From NCBI RefSeq assembly GCF_013623835.1, contig NZ_JABKDE010000005.1, positions 186,001 to 250,000 of the forward strand: a stretch of 64,000 nt of DNA. The letters run 5' to 3'. Origin of the DNA: Brevibacterium oceani. Lineage in GTDB: Bacteria > Actinomycetota > Actinomycetes > Actinomycetales > Brevibacteriaceae. The position numbers and the translations under genes are program-made. The stretch's first letter is position 1. Each line of letters opens with the position of its first letter. A model generated the notes under the pieces. It searched no databases, had not been told where the DNA came from, and was given only the letters and a program-made list of their open reading frames with translations. Below, piece after piece: positions 27,671 to 36,286 of the stretch.

Positions 27671-28009
27671 TCAGACGGCGTCTTCGTCGGTCTCTCCCGT
27701 ACGGACACGGATGACACGGGAGACCTCTGAGACCCAGATCTTCCCATCACCGATCTGGCCGGTATGGGCGCCTTCGCTGATCGCCGTAAGCGCGGCATCG
27801 AGCGTTGCGTCGGTGACGATGACCTCGATCGAGATCTTCGGCAGGAACTCGACGAGGATCTTCTGCGAACGATAGACCTCGACCTTTCCCGCCTGCGCCC
27901 CGTGGCCTTTGGCCTCATAGACGGTCATTCCGGTGATTCCCGCCTCGGCGAGCGCCGCTTTGACCGGGGCGAGCGCGCTGGGCTGGAGGACGGCGGTGAT
28001 GAGCTTCAT
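27671..28009 (-). CDS. glnK: PII signal-transduction protein (GlnK-type) without the T-loop Tyr51
   Basis: 112 aa from ATG 28009, with AAGGGA upstream. PII trimers sense 2-oxoglutarate, ATP and ADP and control ammonium uptake and nitrogen genes. The fold signatures ALAEAGITGMTV, FLPKISIEVIV and HTGQIGDGKIWV are present and the length is normal. In the T-loop the sequence reads VEVYRSQKILVEF: the tyrosine modified by uridylylation or adenylylation (position 51) is Ile. Covalent control by GlnD would then be lost while effector binding may remain. Its place directly behind amtB (69 bp) is the classical amtB-glnK pairing, so the protein probably plugs the AmtB pore. Confidence 0.92.
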   Translation of the reverse strand: MKLITAVLQPSALAPVKAALAEAGITGMTVYEAKGHGAQAGKVEVYRSQKILVEFLPKISIEVIVTDATLDAALTAISEGAHTGQIGDGKIWVSEVSRVIRVRTGETDEDAV

Positions 28010-28078
28010 GTCGTAGTTCCCTTCTCGGAGATCATGCGTCTCCGGCCTTGGCGCCGAAGACATCTTGCGGTGGTGGCG

Positions 28079-29350
28079 TCAGGAGCGGATGTCGTCGACC
28101 TCATAGGCGGTCTCGGCGTGGATGCTCGTGTCGAGGCCCGCTCTCTCCTGCGTCTCGGACGCCCGCAGACCGATCGTCGTCTTGAGCACCCAGGCGATGA
28201 GCGCGGTGACGGCGAAAGTGTAGACGAAGACCGCTGCCACGGCGAGGACCTGAGCGCCCAGGAGTCCGAGCCCACCACCGTAGAGGAGGCCGGCGGCCCC
28301 GGCCGGTGACGAGGGGTCGGCGAGGACGGCGATCGCGAGGGTGCCGAAGATGCCGGGGAACATGTGGATGGCCACGGCGTCGAGGGCGTCGTCGTAGCCG
28401 AAGCGCTCCTTGAGCCCGAGCGTGAAGAAGGCGATCATTCCGGCGACGAGACCGATGACGACCGCACCGACCGGCGACACGGAGTTCGCGGCAGGTGTGA
28501 TTCCCACCAGTCCGCCGAGGACTCCGGAGATCGCGCCGAGGGAGGTGGCAGAGCCGCGGCGAAGACGTTCGACGATCAGCCATCCCAGCAGCCCCGAACA
28601 GGCGGCGATGAGCGTGTTCGTCAGCGCGACACCGGCACTCTCATCGATTCCTCCCGAGGAGCCGCCGTTGAACCCGTACCACCCGACCATGAGCAGACCA
28701 CCGCCGAGGATGGCGATGGGAAGGTTCCCCGGTCGCCCCACAGCGGGGAAGTCACGCCGTCTGCCGAGGAAGACGGCGAGCACCAGCGCGGCGACACCGG
28801 CGTTCATGTGCACAGCGGTGCCGCCCGCGAAGTCGAGCGCGCCGACGCGATTGGCGATCCATCCGCCGACCGTCGATCCGTCGTCGGAATCGAAGGCGAA
28901 CACCCAGTGGGCGACCGGGAAGTAGACCAGGGTGGCCCACAGTCCGGAGAAGATCAGCCAGGCAGAGAACTTCATCCGCCCCTCGACCGCACCGCCGATG
29001 ATGCCGACGGTGAGTCCGGCGAAGACGAGTTGGAAGACGGCGATGAGGATCGCCGGCACGGCGCCCTCCGGTGTCGGCGCACCCATCAGGGACGTCAGGC
29101 CGAAGAGTCCCGACGGGTTGCCGATGATGCCGGCTCCACCGGCCGAGTCGCCCAGTGTCAGGCCATAGCCGTAGAGCACCCACAGCACGGCGGTGACGGC
29201 GAATCCGCCGAAGACGACCATGACGGTGTTGAGGATGTTCTTCGTGCGCGACAGCCCGCCGTAGTAGAGCGCGAGGCCCGGGAGCATGAAGGTCACAGCG
29301 ACCGTGGCGGTGAGCATCCAGCCGGTGTTGACCTGTGAGGTGATGTCCAT
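28079..29350 (-). CDS. amtB: Ammonium transporter AmtB
   Basis: 423 aa from ATG 29350, chosen because AAGGA precedes it and MDITSQVNTGWMLTATVAV is the usual beginning; the frame stays open upstream without a good start. There are eleven predicted helices, with conserved LPGLALYYGGLSRTKN, the first pore histidine in AGGTAVHMNAGVAAL, the second in VAIHMFPGIFG, and GGSSGGIDESAGVALTNT. It is a trimeric channel for NH4+/NH3 uptake under nitrogen limitation, gated by PII. It follows the oxidase-amidohydrolase gene by only 56 bp, which suggests cotranscription with amine-degrading enzymes that release ammonia. Confidence 0.94.
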   Translation of the reverse strand: MDITSQVNTGWMLTATVAVTFMLPGLALYYGGLSRTKNILNTVMVVFGGFAVTAVLWVLYGYGLTLGDSAGGAGIIGNPSGLFGLTSLMGAPTPEGAVPAILIAVFQLVFAGLTVGIIGGAVEGRMKFSAWLIFSGLWATLVYFPVAHWVFAFDSDDGSTVGGWIANRVGALDFAGGTAVHMNAGVAALVLAVFLGRRRDFPAVGRPGNLPIAILGGGLLMVGWYGFNGGSSGGIDESAGVALTNTLIAACSGLLGWLIVERLRRGSATSLGAISGVLGGLVGITPAANSVSPVGAVVIGLVAGMIAFFTLGLKERFGYDDALDAVAIHMFPGIFGTLAIAVLADPSSPAGAAGLLYGGGLGLLGAQVLAVAAVFVYTFAVTALIAWVLKTTIGLRASETQERAGLDTSIHAETAYEVDDIRS

Positions 29351-29406
29351 CGTGTTGTCCTTCGTCGGTGGTTGGTAGAGGGTGAGAGGAGGTCCGTCGC
29401 GGTCGA

Positions 29407-31896
29407 TCAGCCGACGAGGAGCTCTTCGAGGACGTCGGCGAGGGCGTGCTGCCCCGCCAGAACGTCCTCGGGGGCTACTGTCTCCGTCGGTGCGTGCGAG
29501 GTGCCGGTCGGGTTGCGGACGAAGAGCATCGCCGCCGGAACGGCCTCGGCGAGCGCCGCGGCATCGTGGCCCGCCCCGGAGTCGAGGACGGGAGCATCGG
29601 GCAGCACGGTCTGCAGGCGAGTCCGCAGCCCCTCGTCGAAGTCGACTTCGGGAGCGAACGATTCCTCGACGAGCGTGGCCGAGCATCCCTCGTCCGCGGC
29701 GAGCGCAGTGAGCGCCGCGGCGATCTTCGCGACGATGCTCCGCACTACTGCCTCGTCTCGATGGCGCACGTCGAGCCATAGGTCAACCGTCGCGGCGATG
29801 ACGTTCGTCCCACCGGGCGTGACCTGGAGACGACCGACGGTGCCGCGGGCGTCCTCGTACCCGAGCACCTCGGCGCGCAGCTGCGTGATGATCTGCGAGG
29901 CGACGACCATCGGGTCGTGTCGGCCCTGCATCGTCGTGGTGCCCGCATGGTCAGGGGACCCGGCGATCCGGATGTGCCACCGTCCGTGGGCGAGGATCGC
30001 ACCGGCCAGCGCCACCGGCTGACCGAGGTCGACCAGCCCCTTGCCCTGTTCGACGTGGAGTTCGACGAAGGCGCCGATCTGGTCGAGCCGGTCGGGGGTC
30101 GGTCCGATCCGGGAAGGATCGAACCCAGCCGCGGCCGCCACCTCGGCGTAGGACCGGCCCGCGTCATCGCACAGATCACGCACGGTCTCGGCCGAGACCT
30201 GACCGGTCATCAGACGTGATCCGAGGCAGGCAACGCCGAAACGCGATCCCTCCTCCTCGGGGAAGACAGTGATGGCGAAGGGGCGGGCAGCCGGAAGCAC
30301 ACCTCGCGAGCGGAGGTCGTCGAAGGCCGCGAGCGCACTGGCGACTCCCAGCGGACCATCGAAGCCTCCTCCGCCGGGAACCGAATCGAGGTGCGAACCG
30401 GTGACGATCGCCTGCGGCGGCAGCTCGCGGTCTCCGTCGACCACATCCGGTCCGGCGGCATTGCTTCCCTTGCCGCCGGTCGGGACCGCGGCCCGCTCCT
30501 CGCACCAGGCCCAGATCACACCGTTCTCGTCCGTCGTCGTGTCGAGACCGCGGGCGAGGGCGGCGTCGATGAACCACCGGCGCAGTTCGAGCTCGGCGTG
30601 GGAGAACACCGGGCGGGTGTATCCTCCTCGCTCTTCGTCGACGCCGATCTCAGAGATCTCGTCGAGGAGTTCGGTCGCCGTCGCGACAGCGGGAGCCGCC
30701 GTGTCCGAGGACTCTCCTCCGTCGAAGCGCTGCCCGGTAGCTCGGAACTGACGGTGCGGACGTTCGGAGCGCAGGACGAGGTCGACGACGAGGTCACCGA
30801 GCAGCGGCGCGAACTTGGCTCCCTGCCCCGAGCAGGGCGAGACGACGGTGATCCCCTCGGCGCGATCGATGATCATGTCGTCGTCGGGCACGTTCGTGAA
30901 CAGGCAGGTCGTCTCCGCGTAGGCCTCTGGCGCGAGTCCCGGCAGCGTCCGCTCGACGAATCCGGTGACTCGGCGACGATGGTCCGGGTCGATGATTCCG
31001 TCCTGTTCGTAGCCTGAGTGGATGACGCGTCCGCCGTTGTACTCCGCGACCTTCTGTCCGCGGTAGTCGGCGTCCCGTCCCCCGGGCAGCCCGTAGACCT
31101 GCATCTGCGGACCCTTGTAGATGAACGTCGGCCAGGACGTCGGTCGCCCAGGCTCCGCCTGCCCGAGGTCGCGCGGATCGCGGTAGGGGAAGTGGAACGC
31201 CGTTTCCTGACGGACCTGGAACTGAGGCATCCGAGCCCGGAAGTCGGCGGGCATGTCGAGACCTTCGAGCAGCGCCGGCAGGAACGGTCCGGCGGCCACG
31301 ACCACCTGCTCACATTCGACGCTGCGGCCGTCGAACGCGGTCACGGTGTAGCCGGAGCCTGTGGCAGAGCCGCCTCGGTGGACTCGGGCGACCTCCCAGT
31401 TCGACAGGATGCGAGCGCCGGCCGTTACCGCACTCTCGAGCATCGCGGCCACGGCCGCCTCAGCATCGATGACACCGGCGTCCGGGTGCCAGAGCACATC
31501 GGTGTCGAAGTCCAGCTGCGGCCACCGCTCCGCTGCGGCCTGACGGTCGAGGAGTTCGCAGTCGATCCCCTCCGCCTCGAGCACCCTGGCCAAGCCGTGC
31601 GGATCGCGGACGGCCCCGAAATCGAGGGCGCCGCTGGGTGTGATGAGCTTCCTGCCGCATCGGGCCTCGAGTCCCGTCCACCCGCTGCGCGACTCGGCGA
31701 CCAGTCGGGTCAGCGCCCGAGACGGGTAGGCGTAGCGGAAGATGCGGGCCGAACCGTGCGAACTGCCCAGCTCCGAAGCGGGCCGGTCGCGTTCGAGGAC
31801 GAGCACCTCGGCGCCGGCCTCGGCGAGCCTCCAGGCGGCTGCCGCACCCGAGAGGCCCGCCCCGATGACGACGATCTGCGATGTTTCTGTTGTCAC
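29407..31896 (-). CDS. Fusion: FAD amine oxidase (sarcosine/N-methyl-amino-acid oxidase type) plus M20 amidohydrolase
   Basis: 829 aa in a single frame. Residues 1 to about 395 form a monomeric sarcosine oxidase/SolA-type flavoprotein: GAGLSG (12-17), ELGSSHGSARIFRY, and TTCLFTNVPDDDMIID near residue 330, where Cys is the expected covalent FAD ligand. Residues about 410-829 form an allantoate amidohydrolase/N-carbamoyl-L-amino-acid hydrolase: GSHLDSVPGGGGFDGPLGV, FPEEEGSRFG, FVELHVEQG and TSHAPTE carry the metal ligands. Normally these are two proteins. The order could let an N-carbamoyl compound lose CO2 and NH3 and the resulting N-alkyl amino acid be oxidised. GTG 31896 starts the gene; the ribosome site is weak. 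Substrates are inferred. Confidence 0.85.
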   Translation of the reverse strand: MTTETSQIVVIGAGLSGAAAAWRLAEAGAEVLVLERDRPASELGSSHGSARIFRYAYPSRALTRLVAESRSGWTGLEARCGRKLITPSGALDFGAVRDPHGLARVLEAEGIDCELLDRQAAAERWPQLDFDTDVLWHPDAGVIDAEAAVAAMLESAVTAGARILSNWEVARVHRGGSATGSGYTVTAFDGRSVECEQVVVAAGPFLPALLEGLDMPADFRARMPQFQVRQETAFHFPYRDPRDLGQAEPGRPTSWPTFIYKGPQMQVYGLPGGRDADYRGQKVAEYNGGRVIHSGYEQDGIIDPDHRRRVTGFVERTLPGLAPEAYAETTCLFTNVPDDDMIIDRAEGITVVSPCSGQGAKFAPLLGDLVVDLVLRSERPHRQFRATGQRFDGGESSDTAAPAVATATELLDEISEIGVDEERGGYTRPVFSHAELELRRWFIDAALARGLDTTTDENGVIWAWCEERAAVPTGGKGSNAAGPDVVDGDRELPPQAIVTGSHLDSVPGGGGFDGPLGVASALAAFDDLRSRGVLPAARPFAITVFPEEEGSRFGVACLGSRLMTGQVSAETVRDLCDDAGRSYAEVAAAAGFDPSRIGPTPDRLDQIGAFVELHVEQGKGLVDLGQPVALAGAILAHGRWHIRIAGSPDHAGTTTMQGRHDPMVVASQIITQLRAEVLGYEDARGTVGRLQVTPGGTNVIAATVDLWLDVRHRDEAVVRSIVAKIAAALTALAADEGCSATLVEESFAPEVDFDEGLRTRLQTVLPDAPVLDSGAGHDAAALAEAVPAAMLFVRNPTGTSHAPTETVAPEDVLAGQHALADVLEELLVG

Positions 31897-31978
31897 TGCT
31901 ATCCGATCTTCAGTGCCCCGGTTGGGGCGCGAACGATGAGGTGCACGACGTGCGGGCGTGATTGCCCGCGGTACGAGG

Positions 31979-33169
31979 TCACGCGAGGTCGGGAGTCTTC
32001 CATAGGTTGAGCGCAGTGCCGAGACCCGCTTTCACGGCGTTCTCGTAGACCGTCTTTCCCCAGGCGACGTCTTCGACACCCATGCCGCCGACGCTGAAGA
32101 GGATGGGCTGGTCATCGAATTCGCGTCCCGGGGCCTTGCCGGAGAAGACGTCGCCGATGTTGACGACGCGGCTCTCGTCGAGTGCGCCGTCGTCGATGAG
32201 GTCCTGCCAGTAGAGTCCGATCATCCCGAAGGCGGTCTCATGGGATGGGGCAGGGTACTCCTCGGACCAGGCCTCATAGATCTTCTTCGCGTCGACGAGC
32301 AGTCGGGCCCGGCCCGAGAGCGTGTAGTCCTTATCCATCCGCAGGTTCGCAGGCAGGCTGAGGAAGGCGCCCGGTTTGATCCAGTCGCCGTCGATGTAGG
32401 GGTAGTTCTCCGATCCGACGAGCCCGGTGACGGCCTCGGAGACGATGTCGCAGTCGCGCACCGCACCTTCGACACTGTCGCTGATCTCGATCGTCGTGAA
32501 CTGCGGATAGTTCGCGCGGACGTAGTCGGCGAAGGACTCCGAGGTGCTGTGGCGGCGGCCGTGGATGACGATCTCGGAGAGACTCGGGCGGGCGAGGGTC
32601 ATCGCGTGCAGGGCCGACTTATTCATCGCCCCGGGACCGATGATGCCCAATCGCGCGGCATCGACGGGGGCCAGCTTCTTCGCAGCGGCTCCGGGCACGG
32701 CTGCGGTGCGGTACGCGCTTTCGAGGTTGCCCGACATGATCGCGAAAGGGGCGCCGGTCTCCTTGTCGTTGAGCACGATGAGGTGGATGGAGCGCGGCAG
32801 GCCCTTGTCACGGTTGTCGACGTTCGATCCGTACCATTTCACTCCGGCGGTGTCGAAGCGTCCGCCGAGGTAGGCGGCCATGGCCATGAACCGGCGGTCG
32901 GAGGCGTCGAGCGGCATCGTGGGGAACGGGCTGGTGGCGGGGAAGGAGATCTGGGCGCCGTGTGAGTTCGCGGAGTTCCCGGCCATCCGGTAGTCGCCCT
33001 CGGCGACGAGGATGAGGACCTCCTCCATCACCTCCATGCAGGATTCCATGTCCTTGACGCCGGCGACGATCATCTGCGGTTCGTCGAGGTAGAGCATGTC
33101 GATCGTGGTGCCGGTCGGTGCGGTCGTCGGGGCGGTGTCGGCGGTGGGGATCATGGTGTCTGCGCTCAT
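31979..33169 (-). CDS. Ornithine cyclodeaminase/mu-crystallin family protein (tyramine oxidase subunit B-like)
   Basis: 396 aa, starting at ATG 33169 after AAGGAG. After a disordered Thr/Pro/Ala head (about 25 residues), the protein shows the pattern of the group usually named tyramine oxidase subunit B: IDMLYLDEPQMIVAGVKDM, MAMAAYLGGRFDTAGVKWYG, LPRSIHLIVLNDKETGAP, AYRTAAVPG, and an NAD-fold with GIIGPGAMNKSALHA. The C-terminal SVGGMGVEDVAWG is also conserved. The name rests on family tradition; an NAD-dependent dehydrogenase or deaminase acting on an imino or amino acid is the safer reading. It is first in the probable operon leading to amtB, 82 bp before the oxidase fusion, and divergent from a LysR gene. 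Confidence 0.82.
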   Translation of the reverse strand: MSADTMIPTADTAPTTAPTGTTIDMLYLDEPQMIVAGVKDMESCMEVMEEVLILVAEGDYRMAGNSANSHGAQISFPATSPFPTMPLDASDRRFMAMAAYLGGRFDTAGVKWYGSNVDNRDKGLPRSIHLIVLNDKETGAPFAIMSGNLESAYRTAAVPGAAAKKLAPVDAARLGIIGPGAMNKSALHAMTLARPSLSEIVIHGRRHSTSESFADYVRANYPQFTTIEISDSVEGAVRDCDIVSEAVTGLVGSENYPYIDGDWIKPGAFLSLPANLRMDKDYTLSGRARLLVDAKKIYEAWSEEYPAPSHETAFGMIGLYWQDLIDDGALDESRVVNIGDVFSGKAPGREFDDQPILFSVGGMGVEDVAWGKTVYENAVKAGLGTALNLWKTPDLA

Positions 33170-33255
33170 GGCTGCTCCTTGCGGTGGGGGTCGGTCCTTT
33201 TCCAGACAACCCCGGGCAGCAGACCGGCGTCCAATACATTTTCAGGGCCGACTGT

Positions 33256-33268
33256 GAGCGAATCGCTC
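33256..33268. promoter_or_regulatory. Candidate LysR operator between divergent genes
   Basis: GAGCG-AAT-CGCTC is a short inverted repeat placed midway between the cyclodeaminase-like gene (start 33169, minus) and the LysR gene (start 33353, plus), as expected for a LysR-controlled divergent promoter. The assignment is positional. Confidence 0.4.
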
Positions 33269-33340
33269 TCAATCTGACCAGGCAGAACGCCCGAAATATT
33301 GCGGAAACAACAGAGAAATCTCCGCTCCACAGCGACTGGC

Positions 33341-33346
33341 TATCGT
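33341..33346 (+). promoter_or_regulatory. -10 element of leaderless lysR transcript
   Basis: TATCGT lies 6 nt before the ATG at 33353 and there is no ribosome site, so transcription probably starts at the A of the start codon. Confidence 0.6.
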
Positions 33347-33352
33347 AGCCCC

Positions 33353-34294
33353 ATGGAACTTCGACAGCTGCGGTACTTCATCGCCGTCGCAGACGAGCTG
33401 CACTTCGGCCGCGCCGCAGAGAAGCTGCATATGTCGCAGCCGCCGCTGAGCCTCCATGTGGGCAAGCTCGAACGCGAGCTCGGGGTCAAGCTCTTCGACC
33501 GCAGCACCCGCAGCGTCTCTCTCACTCCGGCGGGTTCCCGGTTCCTCGACAACGCCTCGCGCCTCCTCGGTGACCTCGATCATGCGGTGGAGGAGCTGCG
33601 CGACTTCTCCGACGGCAGGGCTGGTCGGCTCACCGTGGGATTCGTCAGCTCGGCCGGATATACGTTCCTTCCCGAGGTCGTCACGATGTTTCGACAGAGC
33701 CGCCCTCGGGTCACCCTCGATCTCGTGCCCTTGGCCTCCGGTGAGCAGCTCGATCGGCTGTCTGCCGGTCAACTCGACGTGGGGATCGTCCGCGATGACA
33801 TCTCCACGCTGGCTTCCGAGGCTCGGGCCCCCGACGGCCGTGGCCGGCTGTCGTCCGTGCCCGTCTATGACGAGCGGCTGGTCGCCTGCCTGCCCAAGGG
33901 GCACCGATTGGCGCAGCAGGCGGAGGTGACGGCCCGTCAGATCAGCCGCGTGCCGATGATCGCCTATTCCCGGGATCTCATGCCCGGGTTCGTCGATCGT
34001 GTGTCGATGGCCCTGGGCGAGCACAGCACCGAGGTGACCGTGGTCGAGCAGGTCATCCACCAGGAAACCGCTCTGGGATTCGTGGCGGCCGGAGTCGGCA
34101 CGAGCATCCTCCCCGAATCGATTCGGCACCTGCTGCCACCGTCCATCGTCGCGGTGCCGCTCGCCGCTTCACCCGTCACTCGACTGTTCGCCGTCACCGG
34201 GCCGACCACACAGCCGCCCGCCCTCGTCGAAGGGTTCGTCGACTGCCTGCTCGAGGCGTCGAACATCGGGCTCCGGTCGGCCGCGATCGCCTGA
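33353..34294 (+). CDS. LysR family transcriptional regulator
   Basis: 313 aa. The N-terminal winged HTH is classical: MELRQLRYFIAVADELHFGR, then AAEKLHMSQPPLSLHVGKLE. A linker helix and an effector-binding domain (about 90-300) follow. It is divergent from the cyclodeaminase/oxidase/amtB operon and the most likely regulator of it; the co-inducer would be a pathway amine or amino acid. Its own transcript appears leaderless. A copy of the dispersed 10-mer begins 2 bp after its stop codon (34296). Confidence 0.9.
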   Translation: MELRQLRYFIAVADELHFGRAAEKLHMSQPPLSLHVGKLERELGVKLFDRSTRSVSLTPAGSRFLDNASRLLGDLDHAVEELRDFSDGRAGRLTVGFVSSAGYTFLPEVVTMFRQSRPRVTLDLVPLASGEQLDRLSAGQLDVGIVRDDISTLASEARAPDGRGRLSSVPVYDERLVACLPKGHRLAQQAEVTARQISRVPMIAYSRDLMPGFVDRVSMALGEHSTEVTVVEQVIHQETALGFVAAGVGTSILPESIRHLLPPSIVAVPLAASPVTRLFAVTGPTTQPPALVEGFVDCLLEASNIGLRSAAIA

Positions 34295-34324
34295 CCCACC
34301 TCGGCGCCGCGCTGTGCCGTGCGT

Positions 34325-34330
34325 CACAAT
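34325..34330 (+). promoter_or_regulatory. Possible -10 element of leaderless prpE transcript
   Basis: CACAAT sits 6 nt before the ATG at 34337. The first two bases differ from the TANNNT form seen at other leaderless starts, so this is weaker. Confidence 0.35.
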
Positions 34331-34336
34331 GGGATC

Positions 34337-36268
34337 ATGGACACGAAACCCGACACCACCGCACCCAGCTACGACGACGTCGTCACACGCATCGATTCGG
34401 ACCCCGAGGGCTTCTGGCTCGACCAGGCCGCAACCCTCATCGACTGGGTGAAGGAACCGACCCGCGCCGTCGACGACTCGAACGCCCCGATCTACCGCTG
34501 GTACCCCGACGGCGAACTCAACGTCTGCTACAACGCGCTCGACCGACATGTCGAGAACGGACGCGGCGACCAGACCGCACTCATCTACGACTCGCCGGTC
34601 ACCGACACGGTCCGCTCGATCACGTACGCCGAACTCCTCGACGAGGTCTCCCGCTTCGCCCGCGCCCTGTCGGAGAGGGGCGTGACCAAGGGCGACCGCG
34701 TCGTCATCTACATGCCGATGATCCCCGAGGCGGCCGTGGCCATGCTCGCCTGCGCCCGCCTCGGCGCGATCCACTCAGTCGTCTTCGGCGGCTTCGCCCC
34801 GAACGAGCTGGCCGTGCGCATCGACGACACCGCCCCGAAAGCCATCATCTCGACCTCCTGCGGGGTCGAGAAGAATCGCGTCCTCGAATACAAGCCGATG
34901 CTCAACGAAGCCATCGAGATCGCCGAGAACAGACCCGACTTCACCGTCATCGTCCAACGCGACGAGCACCGCTGCGAACTCGGCGAGGCCGATGTCGACT
35001 ACGCCGAAATCCTCGCCCAAACTCCGGAGGGCATCGCCCCGGTGACCGTCAAGGCCACCGATGAGCTGTACGTCCTCTACACTTCCGGCACCACCGGCAA
35101 ACCGAAGGGCATCGTCCGCGATTCCGGCGGCTACGCCGTGGCCGGCGCATTCTCGATGCCGGCGATCTTCGGCCTCCACCCGGGCGACACCATGTTCACC
35201 GCCTCCGACGTCGGCTGGGTCGTCGGGCACACCTACATCGTCTACGCACCGCTGCTGGCCGGCGTCACCTCTGTGCTCTACGAGGGCAAACCCGTGGGCA
35301 CTCCCGACGCGGGCGCCTTCTTCCGCGCCATCGAGCAGCACGGTGTCAACGTCCACTTCACTGCGCCGACGGCCATGCGTGTGGTGCGCAAGGAGGATCC
35401 GAACGGCGAACTGATGAAGAAGTACGACCTCTCGAGCCTGCGCGCGGAGTTCCTCGCCGGTGAGCGACTCGACCCGGATACGTACGAATGGACGACGAAG
35501 ACCCTCGCCGAGGCGACCGGACGTGACATCCCCGTCGTCGACAATTGGTGGCAGACGGAGACTGGTTGGCCGATCGCGGCGAATCCGCTGGGCCTGACCC
35601 GATTCCCGCTCAAGGCGGGGTCACCGACGAAGCCGGTGCCCGGCTATCAGATCGAGGTCCTCGAACCCGGCGGAACACCCGTCAAGGCCGGTGAGGAGGG
35701 GCTCATCGTCATGAAGCTGCCGCTGCCCCCGGGCACGATGGCCACCGTGTGGGGCGACGACTCCCGGTTCATCTCCTCATATCTCGCCGCCTTCGACGGC
35801 TACTACCTCACCGGCGATTCGGGCTATCTGGACGAGGACGGCTACGTCTACGTCATGGGACGCACCGACGACGTCATCAACGTCGCCGGGCACCGCCTGT
35901 CCACAGGGATCATCGAGGCCGTGGTCGCCTCCCATCCCGCCGTCGCCGAGGCGGCTGTCATCGGCGTCCATGACGACGTCAAAGGTCAGATCCCACGTGC
36001 CCTCGTCGTGCTCGGCGACTCCGCCGAGGCGGCCGATCCCGCGACCGTCACCGACGAACTCGTGGCGCTGGTGCGCAAAGAGATCGGCCCCGTCGCCGCG
36101 TTCAGACAGGTCGACGTCGTAGCGGGACTGCCGAAGACCCGGTCGGGCAAGATCCTGCGCAAGACCATGCGCGAGATCGCCGACGGCGCCGACAATCCGG
36201 CAGTGCCGTCGACGATCGAGGATCGCACGGTGCTCGATGATCTCTCATCGGTGCTTGCGCGAGGGTGA
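34337..36268 (+). CDS. prpE: Propionyl-CoA synthetase (acyl-CoA synthetase, PrpE type)
   Basis: 643 aa from ATG 34337; a GTG six codons upstream is possible. It belongs to the AMP-forming acyl-CoA synthetases: FWLDQAATLIDWVKEPTR at the start, phosphate loop LYTSGTTGKPKGIVRDSGGY, WWQTETGWPI, and LPKTRSGKILRK with the C-terminal catalytic lysine. The stretch SDVGWVVGHTYIVYAPLLAG followed by LYEGKPVGTPDAG is characteristic of PrpE rather than Acs. The enzyme activates propionate, and to some degree acetate, with ATP and CoA. No methylcitrate genes are adjacent. Confidence 0.88.
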   Translation: MDTKPDTTAPSYDDVVTRIDSDPEGFWLDQAATLIDWVKEPTRAVDDSNAPIYRWYPDGELNVCYNALDRHVENGRGDQTALIYDSPVTDTVRSITYAELLDEVSRFARALSERGVTKGDRVVIYMPMIPEAAVAMLACARLGAIHSVVFGGFAPNELAVRIDDTAPKAIISTSCGVEKNRVLEYKPMLNEAIEIAENRPDFTVIVQRDEHRCELGEADVDYAEILAQTPEGIAPVTVKATDELYVLYTSGTTGKPKGIVRDSGGYAVAGAFSMPAIFGLHPGDTMFTASDVGWVVGHTYIVYAPLLAGVTSVLYEGKPVGTPDAGAFFRAIEQHGVNVHFTAPTAMRVVRKEDPNGELMKKYDLSSLRAEFLAGERLDPDTYEWTTKTLAEATGRDIPVVDNWWQTETGWPIAANPLGLTRFPLKAGSPTKPVPGYQIEVLEPGGTPVKAGEEGLIVMKLPLPPGTMATVWGDDSRFISSYLAAFDGYYLTGDSGYLDEDGYVYVMGRTDDVINVAGHRLSTGIIEAVVASHPAVAEAAVIGVHDDVKGQIPRALVVLGDSAEAADPATVTDELVALVRKEIGPVAAFRQVDVVAGLPKTRSGKILRKTMREIADGADNPAVPSTIEDRTVLDDLSSVLARG

Positions 36269-36286
36269 TTCACCTCCGCGGGTGAC

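Noticed and set aside
29351-29779. N-terminal extension of AmtB by 143 residues
   Set aside because: The extra part overlaps the fusion gene, is Arg-rich and has no start signal; the normal AmtB beginning with AAGGA upstream lies at 29350.
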